Origin: Owenia fusiformis
Lineage: Eukaryota > Annelida > Polychaeta > Sabellida > Oweniidae
Assembly: GCA_903813345.2 (NCBI GenBank)
Contig: CAIIXF020000007.1
Coordinates: 29,065,564 to 29,129,563, forward strand
Direction of reading: 5' to 3'
DNA length: 64,000 nt
The notes beneath the pieces were generated by a model, which was not told the DNA's origin, did no database searches, and saw only the letters and a list, made by a program, of their open reading frames with translations. Both the position numbers and the translations under genes were made by a program. This document shows, piece by piece, positions 45,501-60,500 of this stretch (position 1 is its first letter; the number at the start of each line of letters is the position of its first letter).

Positions 45501-48500
45501 TCTGATGTGATTTTTAACAGGCACTCATTATATGAAAGTATCAAGATTAAAATCTCTCCATGTGTGATAAAACAAAATAAATGATTTTGAATGGAGATTT
45601 GTATTGTCTAAATCCTTCTTCGGTTATATAGTCTAAATATTCCTAGTATGTTACCTTTATTTCAAGTAAGCACACTGCTACTTTGCAACAACCTTATGTA
45701 AAACCCCGTATTGCACTATTCTACTAAGATTAGTCAATATCAGAAATGTGAAAGCAAAATTAATGTTAATACTTTATTCATTGCTAAAACACCAGCGATT
45801 AATTTAAAGCCTCGAACATCAATATAAACTTTTAAGCTTTCTATTATTGATATAGACAGATGAATTATTTCACTTCCTCAGTAAATACAGATTTTACATA
45901 ATAATAGACATCAGTTTATGAGCTAATGGTGACTTGTTGATTTGTGGCATGATTACTAGTTAGATGATATTGACTTGTCCATACCAGTCAATGTCACTGC
46001 ATTAGAGCAATTAGCAATTAACTAGTCATATTTTAATCAATGTTTTTTCTTCACTCTGGAATTTCAGACATATACCTGCCATTGACAACTCAAAATATCA
46101 CCCTGCATAAAGGTGACATTGTATTGTTACATTGATGACAATCCACTATTATATAACCAATGTCACTTTGATGGACTTCTATCAATGTAATACTACATAA
46201 AGGTGACATTGTATTGTTACATTGATGAAAATCCACTATATAACCAATGTCACTTTGATGGACTTCCATCAATGTAATACTACATAAAGGTGACATTGTA
46301 TTGTTACATTGATGAAAATCCACTATATAACCAATGTCACTTTGATGGACTTCTATCAATGTAATACTATTCATAAAGGTGACATTGTATTGTTACATTG
46401 ATGAAAATCCACTGTATAACCAATGTCACTTTGATGGACTTCCATCAATGTAATACTACATAAAGGTGACATTGTATTGTTACATTGATGAAAATCCACT
46501 ATTATATAACCAATGTCACTTTGACGGACTTCCATCAATGTAATACTGCATAAAGGTGACATTGTATTGTTACATTGATGAAAATCCACTATTATATAAC
46601 CAATGTCACTTTGATGGACTTTCATCAATGTAATACTACATAAAGGTGACATTGTATTGTTACATTGATGAAAATCCACTATTATATAACCAATGTCACT
46701 TTGACGGACTTCCATCAATGTAATACTGCATAAAGGTGACATTGTATTGTTACATTGATGAAAATCCACTATATAACCAATGTCACTTTGACGGGGACTT
46801 CCATCAATGTAATACTGCATAAAGATGACATTGTATTGTTACATTGATGAAAATCCACTATTATATAACCAATGTCACTTTGATGGACTTTCATCAATGT
46901 AATACTACATAAAGGTGACATTGTATTGTTACATTGATGAAAATCCACTATTATATAACCAATGTCACTTTGACGGGGACTTCCACCAATGTAATACTGC
47001 ATAAATGTGACATTGTATTGTTACATTGATGAAAATCCACTATATAACCAATGTCACTTTGATGGGGACTTCCATCAATGTAATACTACATAAATGTGAC
47101 ATTGTATTGTTACATTGATGAAAATCCACTATATAACCAATGTCACTTTGACGGGGACTTCTATCAATGTAATACTGCATAAAGGTGACATTGTATTGTT
47201 ACATTGATGAAAATCCACTGTATAACCAATGTCACTTTGACGGGGACTTCTATCAATGTAATACTACATAAAGGTGACATTGTATTGTTACATTGATGAA
47301 AATCCACTATTATTTAACCAATGTCACTTTGATGGGGACTTTTATCAATGTAATACTGCATAAAGGTGACATTGTATTGTTACATTGACAAAAATCCACT
47401 GTATAACCAATGTGATTTTGACGGGGACTTCCATCAATGTAATACTACATAAAGGTGACATTGTATTGTTACATTGATGAAAATCCACTGTATAACCAAT
47501 GTCACTTTGACGGGGACTTCCATCAATGTAATACTGCATAAAGGTGACATTGAATTGTTACATTGATGAAAATCCACTATATAACCAATGTCACTTTGAC
47601 GGCGACTTCCATCAATGTAACAAAAGCATGGGATGAATTGTATCATGTATCATTTAATCGAAGGCATTTTTCAAAGCCACACTATGTAGTCTAACTTTGT
47701 GCCAGTTAAATCATAATCTGCAACTTGACTTAATAAGTAGGTCTAAATCAAGAAAACAAATGACATCGTATCCAGGAAGTTCATCCATTTTGTTTCATCA
47801 TGTTCCGTCTAATTAACTAGCTGTGGCACAGTTATATCGGTCATTAGTGAAATAATGTGTTTTGGAAAGTATAATAGATGAGACCTTCAACCCATGATTA
47901 GTCTAATTGACCCATCCATGTACATCATGTCATACTGCAGATTAGTTTCTGAAATCATCCCACACAGGTGTAATAACCCAGATGCCAGTAGGTAGTTCCA
48001 GCAGTTCCACCACCAGGTGGCTAATTAGAGTCAGATAATAATGCATATATATATATATATATACTTCAGTTTTAATGGATCAATTTTCATAGTACCTTTT
48101 GTATCTGATAGTTATACAAATTAAAATATGTCCAGTAAATGAATACAGGAAAAGATACAAATATTTCACTTTTTGTAATTTTAAAACATGGGGAATGTGG
48201 GAATCACTTAACCTAGAAGTCACCTTTTCAAAGAAAAAATTTATAAAGTTGACAATTTTTGAAACCACATTTCTAGATATAATTTAAAATTACATCTAGA
48301 AATTGTACATGCATTCCCTAATTGTACATGCAGATTTCAAATATGATATCACATTGAATTTTGAATACATGTATTGAATATTTGATGACATACATCAAGA
48401 TTATCTCTACTTGCATCTTGTCTATTAATTTGCGTTCTTGCTATTTAGTCATTGCTTAATCGAAGTCTCAAAAATGTCAGATAGAGATAATATTTCTTTC

Positions 48501-51500
48501 CTGTTCTACCCTTCATGTAGCCTTGTTTGTAGTAAATAGTTTTATTGTGCAGGTTATCAGAAAGTTCTACTATTCTTGCTGGGCACACAAATTAATGGGC
48601 TCTTTTTATGTTCCCAAAGCCATTTCTAACATCAATATAGATTTTCCTAAAATCCGTGATAAACACTATACCCATTAACATTACTGCTAATACAACAGGT
48701 GGAATACCTACGGCTGCAGCATATTTAGCTTCAGTTGGAGTAAATTGTACACGTTTGGCTCTTTTGTAAACATTCTGTTCCTCAGTTGAAGTTTTGAGGG
48801 TTCTTGTTTCAATTTTAGTTGTTTTGGCTGTTGCTTGAATTGCAGTTGTTTGGGCTGTTGCTTGAATTGCAGTTGTTTGGGCTGTTGTTTGGGTTGTTAC
48901 TCGACTCTCAGTTGTTTGAGCATTAGTTTGACTTTTAGTTGATTGGGCTATAGTTTGAATATCAGTTGTTTGGGCTGTACTTTGATTTTCAGTTGACTGG
49001 GCTGTATTTTCAGTTGTTTGAACTGTAGCTTGACGTAGAGTTGTTTGGGCTGTAGTTTGACTTTTAGTAGTTTGGGCTGTAGTTTGACATTCAGTTGTTT
49101 GGGCTGTAGTTTGACTTTCAGTTGTTTGGGCTGTAGTTTGACTTTCAGTTGTTTGGGCTGTAGTTTGGCTTTCAGTTGTTTGGGCTGTAGTTTGACTTTC
49201 AGTTGTTTGGGTTGTACTTTCACTTAGGGTTGTTTGGACTGTAGATTCACTTTGAGTTGTTTGGACTGTACTTTCATTTGGAGTTGTTTGGACTGTACTT
49301 TCACTTGGAGTTTTTTGGAATGTAGATTCACTTGGAGTTGTTTGGACTTTACTTTCACTTGGAGTTGTTTGGACTGTATTTTCACTTTGAGTTGTTTGGA
49401 TTGTAGATTCACTTTGGGTTGTTTGGACTGTATTTTCACTTTGGGTTGTTTGGACTGTAGATTCACTTACAGATGTGGCTGTTACGGTTTCCTCGTTTTG
49501 ACACTGAATTGGTGTTCCTGTGAATTAACAAATATACTAATACAGTACATAGAATTTTATTTTAAAAAAAAGTAGCTAGTGCAGGCTTATACCGATCAAA
49601 TATAATTTCAGTAAAATGTAATGTGTCTGGGTCAACTGCTAATAATATACAATTCTCATTGAACAATGCCTTGAAGTATAGATAAGCCCTGGATTATCAC
49701 CTAAACTTATATTTGTGCTTTTTATATTGGAGACTCTTGTATGTCTATTCATGTAAAATACATTTTTGATAAAAGAAAACTGGAAAGTGGAAATTCAATG
49801 TTTCTTTGTTATTTTTCCATTGGTGAAAAAGTCCTTACTAAATCTATCTTTATCGTAATTCAGTTTATTTCTATTTCTATTAAGCTTACCATCAAGTGAA
49901 AAGTCAAGAATCTCAGCATAAAACTTCAAGTACCCTCCTGGCGCTTCAGTGACATTAGCAGTTTTAGAATTTTGCTTTGACAAATTACACCGAACAATGT
50001 TCTTATTCCATTCAATAGATCTACAGCAGAGAGTATCAGTTGTTTCACACAATTCTTTGCATCTTTGTAAAGATGTTATGTTTGTGTGTACTTCATCATT
50101 GTGCTGTATGATTCGAACACCAGATTGAACTTTGCTCCAAGTAGTTGCTAAAAATGGAGAAAAAGAAACTAGAATAAATTACTTAAATATTGCATTTTCA
50201 ATACCAAACATTTTAATCTAATAAAAATGTAATTAGAGGAGGGGGCCAACGTCAGCCTTAAAAATAGAAATTCATTGATATGAAATAAAAACTAATGTAT
50301 TATGTTTAAGTGTATTGTACTTACAAGATACCTGCAGTGATTGGAGTAGCAGATACTTTAGTGTCAAAATGATGATGTCTTTCCCATTCATCTTAAATTC
50401 TCATTTAAAATTTGCCCAAATATTATTCTACAAAACTGTGTTCGTAATTTATAGATTTTTTTCTAAGTAATGAACATTTTCTCATGATCCATCTTTTAAA
50501 CTAAATGCAGTATTTTTATGGACACTCTCATGTAACATAAGCATGTAATTCCATTTTATTCTTTGTTTGAATGATAATGATGAAATCTCACTATTGACTT
50601 TCTACTTATGTCACTTTAACTATCAGATTATTGATAGCTGTCTTTTATAAAGGCAGTCATTTGTTAAGGCAATTGGCATGTCTGAATATTTACAGAATAG
50701 GCCAAAATCCAACCCTTAATTATAGATAATTTTTTGCATATTATTATTGCAATTGTCGTATCTTAACATTTTATAATTTGACTACAAGGATGTAATTAGG
50801 AACAAAGTAAAAAGTGATGTTCTCATGTCATTTATATAAATCAATTGGGAGAAACTCAAAAATTAAAAAGTTACAAGAGGCACCCCTGTATACAGATTAA
50901 TCAATACATACATTTTATTATTACTACATACTACAACAGCGATGTTTTCATCTTAATCTGAATTCAGCTTCAGTCAAAGATGTCACAGGTTTAATTCAAC
51001 CTCTCGATCTCATTTTCAAGAAATGTCTTTGAAAGTATCACCTTGTTTAATCATATGGCTTTGTCTCATGTCTTCATAATCCACTTTTAGGTTAAATTCC
51101 TGCCCTTTCACTTCTTTTTACTGATTACTGATCTTATCATCTTGTTTACAGGTAAAAATATTCACATGGATGAGCCACTTGTCTTATTTCATATGTCAAA
51201 GATTGGATTGTTTCATGGTGTTTTAATGATTCAGATACAATGTAAAACATATATGCAACAATCATGAAATGTCGTACATGTATGAAGATGATGTAGGAGT
51301 ATAATGAATATTGAAGGTTATATGTAAAAATTATGCATATGTCCTATCATCTCTGCATTCAGATTTTAGGGAAGTAATTATTGATTTGCAGTAAGTGGTG
51401 TGTCACTGTGTGAAACGGTATTTATTGTGAAATGATATACTTTAATGAATAACAGATAAAATGAATGAGAACTATAGGCAAAATTATTGGAAATTATAAT

Positions 51501-54500
51501 TAAGAATGGAAACAATTGTAGAATCCCTCAAAATAATGAAAACAGAGAAAATCATTTGTTGCCAGCTGCTAATAAAATTGCAGAATTTCCCCTTGATTCT
51601 AGGCTGAGATTGAGTATTCAGTTATCACAGGCCTTTCTTCACCCTCTGAGGTACTGGGCTGCTTCTTGATCAATGACACAACAAAGGTCTTTACTTCTTC
51701 TGAGGTACTGTGACTGAAGCGTATTTTAATCCCATGCATATTTCCTATTTCAGGCCGACTCCTCTCCCAGTGAGCAAAGTGAGGTTGAAGACATGCAGTT
51801 TAGTACTTGGTATCCTTCCGGGGACATCACACACAATCTCCGTCACACTATATCCTCCATCAAGGTAACTGAGACAGCCAACCCCTTTGGTGATGTGAAA
51901 GAAAGACAAGCAAGACCCCATGGTGTGCTGGCACATGACATGGAGACAGTGGAGGTGCTAGCTGACATGTTCCAGTTGGCACCTAGTACAATTACAGGTA
52001 TGTTAAAGAAACAAGGAAAGGAGTGTAATGTTGAGTAAAACTCATATGGTTTTGTAGGCAGTAAGAGAATATTGGAACAGCCTTCAGCAGTGATGTCCAA
52101 AATTTAATTTTAACTTCAAAACATTCAGAACTCCATGAATTGCTTCAAAAGTAGTTTCACAAAAATGAGAAATAGTCAAATTGGTTAATAGTTAGAGATT
52201 AAACATTTGAACAATCTATAACTTTTTATTTGTAGCAATCTTGAACTTGTGTTGTCATTTATAGCAATCTCTAACTTTTCATTTTGCAGCATTTAATCTT
52301 AAAAGTTATTATTTTGCAGCAATCCCTAACTTATTTACAAGTACCACTGATGCACCTAGCACTAGTGAGACAGGAGATGACTCTCCTCCACAAGTAGAAC
52401 ATAAAGGCGTGTCCACAGACGATACAGAAATTCAGCCTACAATTATTGCAGTCAATGAAACAATCATATCACTATTAATCAAACTTCATAGTAAACTATC
52501 TGGTAACCCCGGGTCATATCAGTACAGACCGGATAAACCATGTGCCAAGTTTGGAGATGGACCTATAGTTATTGCTAGAGTGTTGGACACCATTGGAGAT
52601 GCTGACACCGAGAATGCTAGGATAATTAAGGATCTGTGTCACCAGTTGACTCCTGAACCTGCTGCTGCTGAAAAACATAAAGGCAAAAAGGTTGGGTTGA
52701 GTAAAGAGGAAAGAAGGAAAAGGGCGAAGGAGGTACAGCAGAAATTGATGGCCCAGTTTGCGAGCATACAGAAGGCTTTCATGGAGCAGAGTATGGATAT
52801 AGAGGGCACTGCAGAGGACACAGGTATCTAAGCAAGTCTCGGGTCTTTTGATCAATTTATTTCAATTTGGTAAAACATTAACATTGCATGCAGTGATCTC
52901 CCCGGCATTAAAGCAAGTGGGCGCAGCACCCACCTGCGATTTTGAAAATAGGCTTGCACCCACCTGAACATCCACTTGAAAATGAGAAAAATCATGAAAA
53001 ATTGGCATATTTTGACCAATTTTGGTCTTAATTGTGAAAATGAGAATTTTGCACCCACCTTAGAAAAAATCCTGGGGAGACTGACATGTATATAAGATTT
53101 TGCTTGAAGAGCATTTCTTGGTATTTCTCATTTTAAAGTTCATCAAATGTATCATAATTACATTACCACCACAAGTGGTAACATATCGTAAAAGTCTCCA
53201 AATTTTTGTGGATGGTGGTTGGTGTTTGGCACTTTATTTCAGCAGTTGGTGTTCGACTGTTGGTGTTTGTAACAAATGGCAATTTGCACGTTGATACCTC
53301 GCATATTTCTTTTTGTTGCCTTTATGAGGGATGTACATCAACATGTGTGTCTGTTATTCTTAGATGCTGGTACATCAGTGGATGCTCCCACAGTTGATTC
53401 TCCTATAGAGCTAGAAGTAGAGGAAGCTGAGACAATGTATGACTGTTCCATATGTGGCCAAACGACCCCTTCAACTCTTGAGAGACCAATTAGCCTTGTT
53501 GTACTGCTACAGTCTTCAAGTGGTAAGTAAATGTTGGGCATATAAGAGATTGTTAATGTCTCCAGTTGTGAAAAACTAAATTGGATTAATATACAGTGGA
53601 GGAGAACTAATGCACTTTGTTAATTTTTGGGAAATTAATTAAATGGAAGTTGGTTTAATATCAATATCAAGCAAAATTAATTAATTTCGTTTTTGTAACA
53701 ATTTTTGTTAGAATTTAATAACTCTTGATATTTGGACATCATTTCTAATACTACATCATGTTTTATGGGACATTTTTGACAAAAGTTGACAGGAAATATT
53801 GTCAACTTACATGACTAGTTGATGATTTTTGAAAAATGGCAGGGAAGCAGAATGACAACAATGAAATGCATTATGAGGTCTTTTAAATCTGGTTTTGGTT
53901 GCTGATATGGACTCTAAACTCTGATATAGAGCAAGAAATAGAGTAAGAGCAAAGATTGTTCTTAAAATCGTTGAAAGAAGGTTATAAAAAACAAGGCTCA
54001 GTAATAGAGCAAGAAATAGAGTAAGAGCAAAGATTGTTCTTAAAATCGTTGCGAGAAGGTTATAAAAACAAGGCTCAGTAATAGAGCAAGAAATAGAGTA
54101 AGAGCAAAGATTGCTCTTAAAATCGTTGAAAGAAGGTTATAAAAAACAAGGCTCAGTAATAGAGCAAGAAATAGAGTAAGAGCAAAGATTGTTCTTAAAA
54201 TCGTTGAAAGAAGGTTATAAAAAACAAGGCTCAGTAATAGAGCAAGAAATAGAGTAAGAGCAAAGATTGTTCTTAAAATCGTTGCGAGAAGGTTATAAAA
54301 ACAAGGCTCAGTAATAGAGCAAGAAATAGAGTAAGAGCAAAGATTGCTCTTAAAATCGTTGAAAGAAGGTTATAAAAAACAAGGCTCAGTAATAGAGCAA
54401 GAAATAGAGTAAGAGCAAAGATTGTTCTTAAAATCGTTGAAAGAAGGTTATAAAAAACAAGGCTCAGTAATAGAGCAAGAAATAGAGTAAGAGCAAAGAT

Positions 54501-57500
54501 TGTTCTTAAAATCGTTGCGAGAAGGTTATAAAAACAAGGCTCAGTAATAGAGCAAGAAATAGAGTAAGAGCAAAGATTGCTCTTAAAATCGTTGAAAGAA
54601 GGTTATAAAAAACAAAGCTCAGTAATAGAGCAAGAAATAGAGTAAGAGCAAAGATTGCTCTTAAAATCGTTGAAAGAAAGTTATAAAAAACAAAGCTCAG
54701 TAATAGAGCAAGAAATAGAGTGAGCAAAGATTGTTCTTAAAATCGATGTGAGAAGGTTATAAAAAACAAGGCTCATTCTGTAAATTGAAACAAGCTTGTC
54801 TGATTATAAAATTGCAGTTTTGTAATTAAAAAAGATATACAAGTAGAAATATATTTATTCAAGGGCAAATGGTCTGTAATCTAGTTACAGACCAATAATG
54901 TTAATTCCCTTTGACAATACTTAAGTATACACTTATGATGTTTATTATGTTGTAGTCCTAGGGAGTAGGAAATATACAGGGGGAAGGGACACAGTGCCAA
55001 CCAAAGCAGGAGGTTGTAATCTCACCACAACTTGTGCAGAAATCAACAAAGAGAGACTGCAAAGATTGCTCAAACACTTTGATGTGGTAAGTTCAAATGT
55101 TAAAATATTTATACAATAAAATAGAGTGCCTTAGATATAGTAAGAAGCAGAAATATTAAACAGGTACATGTAGTTTTATTTGACCCTCCAATTGAATATT
55201 TTAAGTCCTTATCTTTAACCTTTTTAAATTGGAAAGAGTGACTTGTAATTGTAAATAATGTTTTAAGTGTATTTCTACATCATGATAAACCATGACATCT
55301 CATTTCTTCTCAGCCCTGAGATGCCATGATATAATGGGCTTGATTTGGCGATCCGGGAGAGCCCAAAATTGACGATTTTTGAGATCTTTCATCCCAGCTC
55401 ATATTTCATCTAATTGGGGTCATAAAACTTGTGTAACTACGCCTGTTGTAATATCTGCTGTTAAATACAATGCCTATTATGTAATGTATTGACATTAAGG
55501 TAGATGATTACATGATAACCATCACACTTATTTACAGATATAACTCTTCCCATCTGATGTGCTCAGATCACAGAATATCTATTATATCAGAGCATGTTTC
55601 AGGTGAAACAGAAAGATGCTATGAGTATCAGAATGGTATTTCTATGTCCTATTACAGACATCTGCCTTAGCCAGTGTGAACATAGGATGGGAGGGAGGGA
55701 TAGTAGCTCAGACATGTGGCCACTATTTACATCTTGACTGCCACGAATCCTACATACAATCACTGAGAACAGAACCACAACATGTGATATACAACCTTGA
55801 GGTGAGATAATGTGTAAAGGTTATTCATCGGGAGGTTTTAGATATCATACATGTTACATTCTCATATGGCTGAAATTCAAGAAGAGTCAATTCTGAATAT
55901 CCATTAGCTGTGTATTTGCTGGAAATCAGACATTGAAATATGTTAAGATTTTTTTAGATATGCCAAATGTTTTTGATTTAAACACATTACTAAAATCTGT
56001 GAACTGAACATCTGCAATATAATACCATGAATATCAGTTTTTGCCATTCAGATCTTACCTCAAACCTATATGCTCTTGAGCACAATGTTATCTACTATAC
56101 CAAATTTTCAAAGTGCCCTAATTTTCACTATTTTCACTGAAAAGGCTTAGACCATGTAATTAAAGGCACAGTGAAAATTTGATCTAACATTGAATTCATT
56201 TGAATATTCCTTCAAACAGTGAAATTCTTTGTCAGTGAAAATTTGGGCTTTTACAGTAATAAGAATGTAGAACCTCTGAGTTAGTTATATTTTTTAGGTA
56301 ACCAAGGGGGAATACTGGTGCCCTGTATGTAGACAGTTGTCTAACACCGTACTACCAATCCTGCCTGATATAGATGAGATGTATGACCAAGAAACACCAG
56401 GGGAGGATTTGGGAACAAAGGTTGCTCAGATAGGAGAGATTATTCAGAGCAGGCCCATTACACCTGTGAGTAGATATGCTTGAAACTTTTATAGCAAGTC
56501 ATGATTTGAAATTCAGAACAGAAAATAAGAAAGCAATGAAGGTAAGTTAAGAGGTGTTTAGTTGATGCTCTTGAATGTTTATGTATAGAAATGCAATTAC
56601 GAGTTCATTCATAATTTTCAAAAGAACAAGCTTTTTGTACAGACATAGGTTCGTACTAAGCATCTTCCTCAGGGGTTTCATTAGCAGCAGGCAACAGGCG
56701 ATTTTCACCGGTTGTTTTCACAAAATCGCCTGTTGTTTTTAGGGACTTTTCAAGCTTTCCATGTTAAATTTATGATTTCCATTAATTTTGCCTGTTGTTT
56801 TAATTTATTTAGCCTTTTGTGAGAAATTCTAGTGAAACCCCTGTTCCTATTATGCAGGTGTCCAGAATCCTTACCTCCTTCTTCCAGAAGATAATCTGGA
56901 TTTTGGAGCCCAGCATAGGGAGGGTGATACTAAGGGGATAAGAATAATGAAGTCGAGTACCTGAGTGTAAGAGAGATGTCAAAAATTCCATCTGCTTTTC
57001 CAGGGTTCGGGAGCTTTGACGCAGGTGATGAGTAACGTCATGGATGATCTCAGTAACGCCACCTATCCACAATACAAGAGCTATATCACAACATACACTT
57101 CATCAACTATGCTCTTATTTGTATGTTCCATGGCAAGGTAAACCTTTGTAGAATGATAAATGTACATTTTATCTAAACCTTTTCAAAGTATGGTCTTAGA
57201 GTGGAATGAGAACTGTCTTTACATACATTTGATCTTCAACCTCTGTCCCATGCAGTGTCCGACTATATGGTTGATATTCAAGATCTTGTTACATAAACGT
57301 TTGAGCTTCTGAAGCAAAAATGGATTGGGAAGGACGTTGTTGAAATCTGGAAGTCAAATATGCTACCAAATTCTCGACTTAACCATTCTGTATTGCTGAA
57401 CTATTTGAGCTCTTTAAAATAGAATCTAGAACCATTTCATGTTCCTTATTATGCTATAGTATCTTGTGAATTAATTGTCCATATTGTTCATTGTGATTAC

Positions 57501-60500
57501 AGGACAAATCTTGAGCTGGATCTAGAGTACAGGGGAGGTACATTGTGCAGGGACACTCCAATAAACAAGAAAAGATGCCTAGGTATGACCACCAGTAGAA
57601 ACAAGCTCTAAGAGATCACAGACAATGTGATTAAAAGAATCTATGTGATCGATGAAGATCATGATCACATTCAGTGAAATGAGAAAATAATTTAACTGCA
57701 TAATAGACCTACAATCCTTCCTCATTTTTTCACCCTTGGGGAAAATATGTATATTTATTCATATTCAAGGAATCTAGGAAATGATTGTTATGGAAGGAAT
57801 GTAAAGAAGCTTAATCTAAATCCATTCATTCATCCAGGTTTAGTACAAATTGAACTAAACATATTAAAATGATATCAACTACACTGTATATTTTCATGTT
57901 TATTTGCAGTGCCTCTAATACACGTGTTGAGTATGCATAGCAAACTGCTCTCCACTACACCCTACATTGAGATGTGGAATATCATCACTGGTAATACACA
58001 CCCAACAGATGATAGCAGGTAGGCAACAGGACTTTTTCCAATTTGATTTTGACCTTTTCTATCTCGATACAGACCGATATTACCAATTAAATTTTGGAAC
58101 TGCACCATCACATGAAAAGATCCAGATTTTTATTGTATGAGACTACCCAGACAAAGCAGTTAAACCAATGCAACTGTGTCTCTCACATGTCTCAGGGCTA
58201 AATAAGATGATTTATAAAAACTATAGAAATAGAATGGGTCTAAAAGTTACAAAGTAGAACGTAGAAATTCCTTATCCTACTGACTCCTGTTCAAGTGTCA
58301 TACATGTATTTCAGTATGGAAGTTGAGGTCTACATGAATGAGGTTCCTTTGCTTCTGAGAGATCTTACAAGTCAGCTGATACATTTGGTCCTAACTATGC
58401 CCCCTGGAGTTAAGAAACGTAAGTTTACTTTCTATCGATTATTTTCTATTTAGGGCCAGGGGTAGGGTGGTTCCAGCTATTGCTGCACTGTCAAACCCAT
58501 CCCCCAAAATTTTGTGAACGTCACTTTGTTATAATTTCTATTTCCCTTTGGGCGTTTGCCCTTATACTCTTTTATCTAATTTTTCACATTGCTCCCTCCT
58601 TATTAATAGAGCAGTCTTCTCTGATTATATTATCCTTCTCCTCGAATCTATTATTATATCTCAATATTATACTGGGTGGCCCAGAAGTGGGTATACAGTT
58701 ACAGTTTACAGATTGTTGAATTACTGTAAATGTACTTTTGGGTAACAGGTATTGTAAAGGTCATCTGTGTAGAATAGTTGTGTAATCGTGTGAACATCAT
58801 GTGAACAACACAAAACCTGTTAGATCTAAAGAAGTTGAAATATTATAAACTGAAAAAATATTTAGTGTGATTTGACTTAAAAGTATTTGAAAATAGAATT
58901 TCTTTTCTCTTTAAATGAAAAAATCAAAATGAAATACAAGAAAGTGTATATATCTTTCCAGCGTACTACCAGTGTATAGTGCAAGCTGTATATAATGTGC
59001 TCTATGTCCAGGCAGTTGCTATAGTAACCACTCAGTTTACCGAGGATGAGAGAGATGCATGGAAATCAAAACAAGTAAGAAATGTCAACACTCAACCCCA
59101 TGAAATCATATTGTGGTCTTGGTTTAAGTTTATGATAAAGCCAGTAGGCTGCTATGTACTGTATTTTAAGAAGTGGAAATTTCCAATGTGACCTTTTTGT
59201 TGTTTAAGGCAGACCTATTTGAATAAAATGTAATAGGCCACGCTTATATTGTATTCATAAAGTAATTTGAGATACAAAAAATATTTCTTCATTTGCAGAC
59301 TAGTCACAGAAACACCAGTGGCGTTGTGAGCCAGGTTATAAATTTATTAGCTGCTAGTAAAATCTATGCATCTGGAGATGGCGCTAACATACCAGTGGTG
59401 AGAATTATTTTATAACGAGTATTTCTTTATCATAGCACACGTGTAGATTTTCAGTGAAACGTAACTTTTTTTTATGTTTTTCGTTTCTTGAGGATCAGTA
59501 TCTGTGCCGCTGCTACTCCACCATCACTTCAAAACAATAAATAAGTGTTACTATTCCTTTCAGATATGCCAGAGTGTGTGGTCGCCTCAGAGTGTGGAAT
59601 CTTCTATTCAAGAACACAGCCTGGCCTTCCTTCAGTTGGCAGCATTACTCCAGCAACATCTGTATGATGACCAACTTCCAACCATCATGGTAGGTCAACA
59701 TTTTGGTCAATATCTGATTAATAGAAATTTCCTAGATTTCGTCTCAAAGCGAATGAAAGTGAAGGAACACCAAAAGGTAATAAATATACTGAGTATCCAA
59801 AAGAAAGAGCACATGAGAATGATCAGAAAAAGCAAAGTTTTGCACATACATGTACTATACTACACATAATATAACATTTGTTAGCAATTTCTCACTCTTA
59901 TTATGTCTATCTAGGGAAAACAAATCTGCAATGACTCAATCTATTTAGTAACATTAAAACCATTTTATTTATTCTGAAGACGAATACAATATGTATTGAA
60001 GAACAAAAAGAGTATTCTTATCATCAAAAATAGTTGGAGATGCTAATTCTAATCATGTTTGTTTCAGGACAAAAGTGAAGAGTATCCTCTTCTGTGTAAA
60101 TACCTTGGATTATGCAGTGAGTCTTCTCCCATAAGTAATTTTGAGTCTTCAATGTGTGTACATTGGTTGTGCCCCAATCCTGATGATGTCATCAAAATGT
60201 GGTGTCGTCAAATGGCTGCAGTGATGACGCAGGATGATCAGACTGCAGAAATTAAGGTAACCACCCTGAATTGAAATGTCAATGTCATTGTCTGAAATGC
60301 ATTTAAAGTGGAGGTTAGTAGATCTAAGTAGGGCGAAAGTGTGGAAGTAAGTAGGGTGAAAGTGTGGAAGTAAGTAGGGTGAAAGTGTGGAAGTAAGTAG
60401 GGCGAAAGTGTGGAAGTAAGTAGGGTGAAAGTGTGGAAGTAAGTAGGGTGAAAGTGTGGAAGTAAGTAGGGCGAAAGTGTGGAAGTAAGTAGGGCGAAAG

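Noticed and set aside
46090-47646. Several minus-strand frames of 60-149 codons with repeated [13 protein letters not shown]-like peptides
   Set aside because: They follow the unit of the palindromic minisatellite, change frame with each indel and have no splice or start context.
48948-49466. Minus-strand frames rich in QPKQLKVKL and QSKQLKVNL repeats
   Set aside because: Shadow frames of the nested gene B repeat exon; the spliced frame at 48592-49517 is the one that joins the PAN and membrane exons.
54506-54727. Minus-strand frame with [15 protein letters not shown] repeats resembling a membrane protein
   Set aside because: Translation of the 79-bp minisatellite; hydrophobicity is a by-product of its composition.
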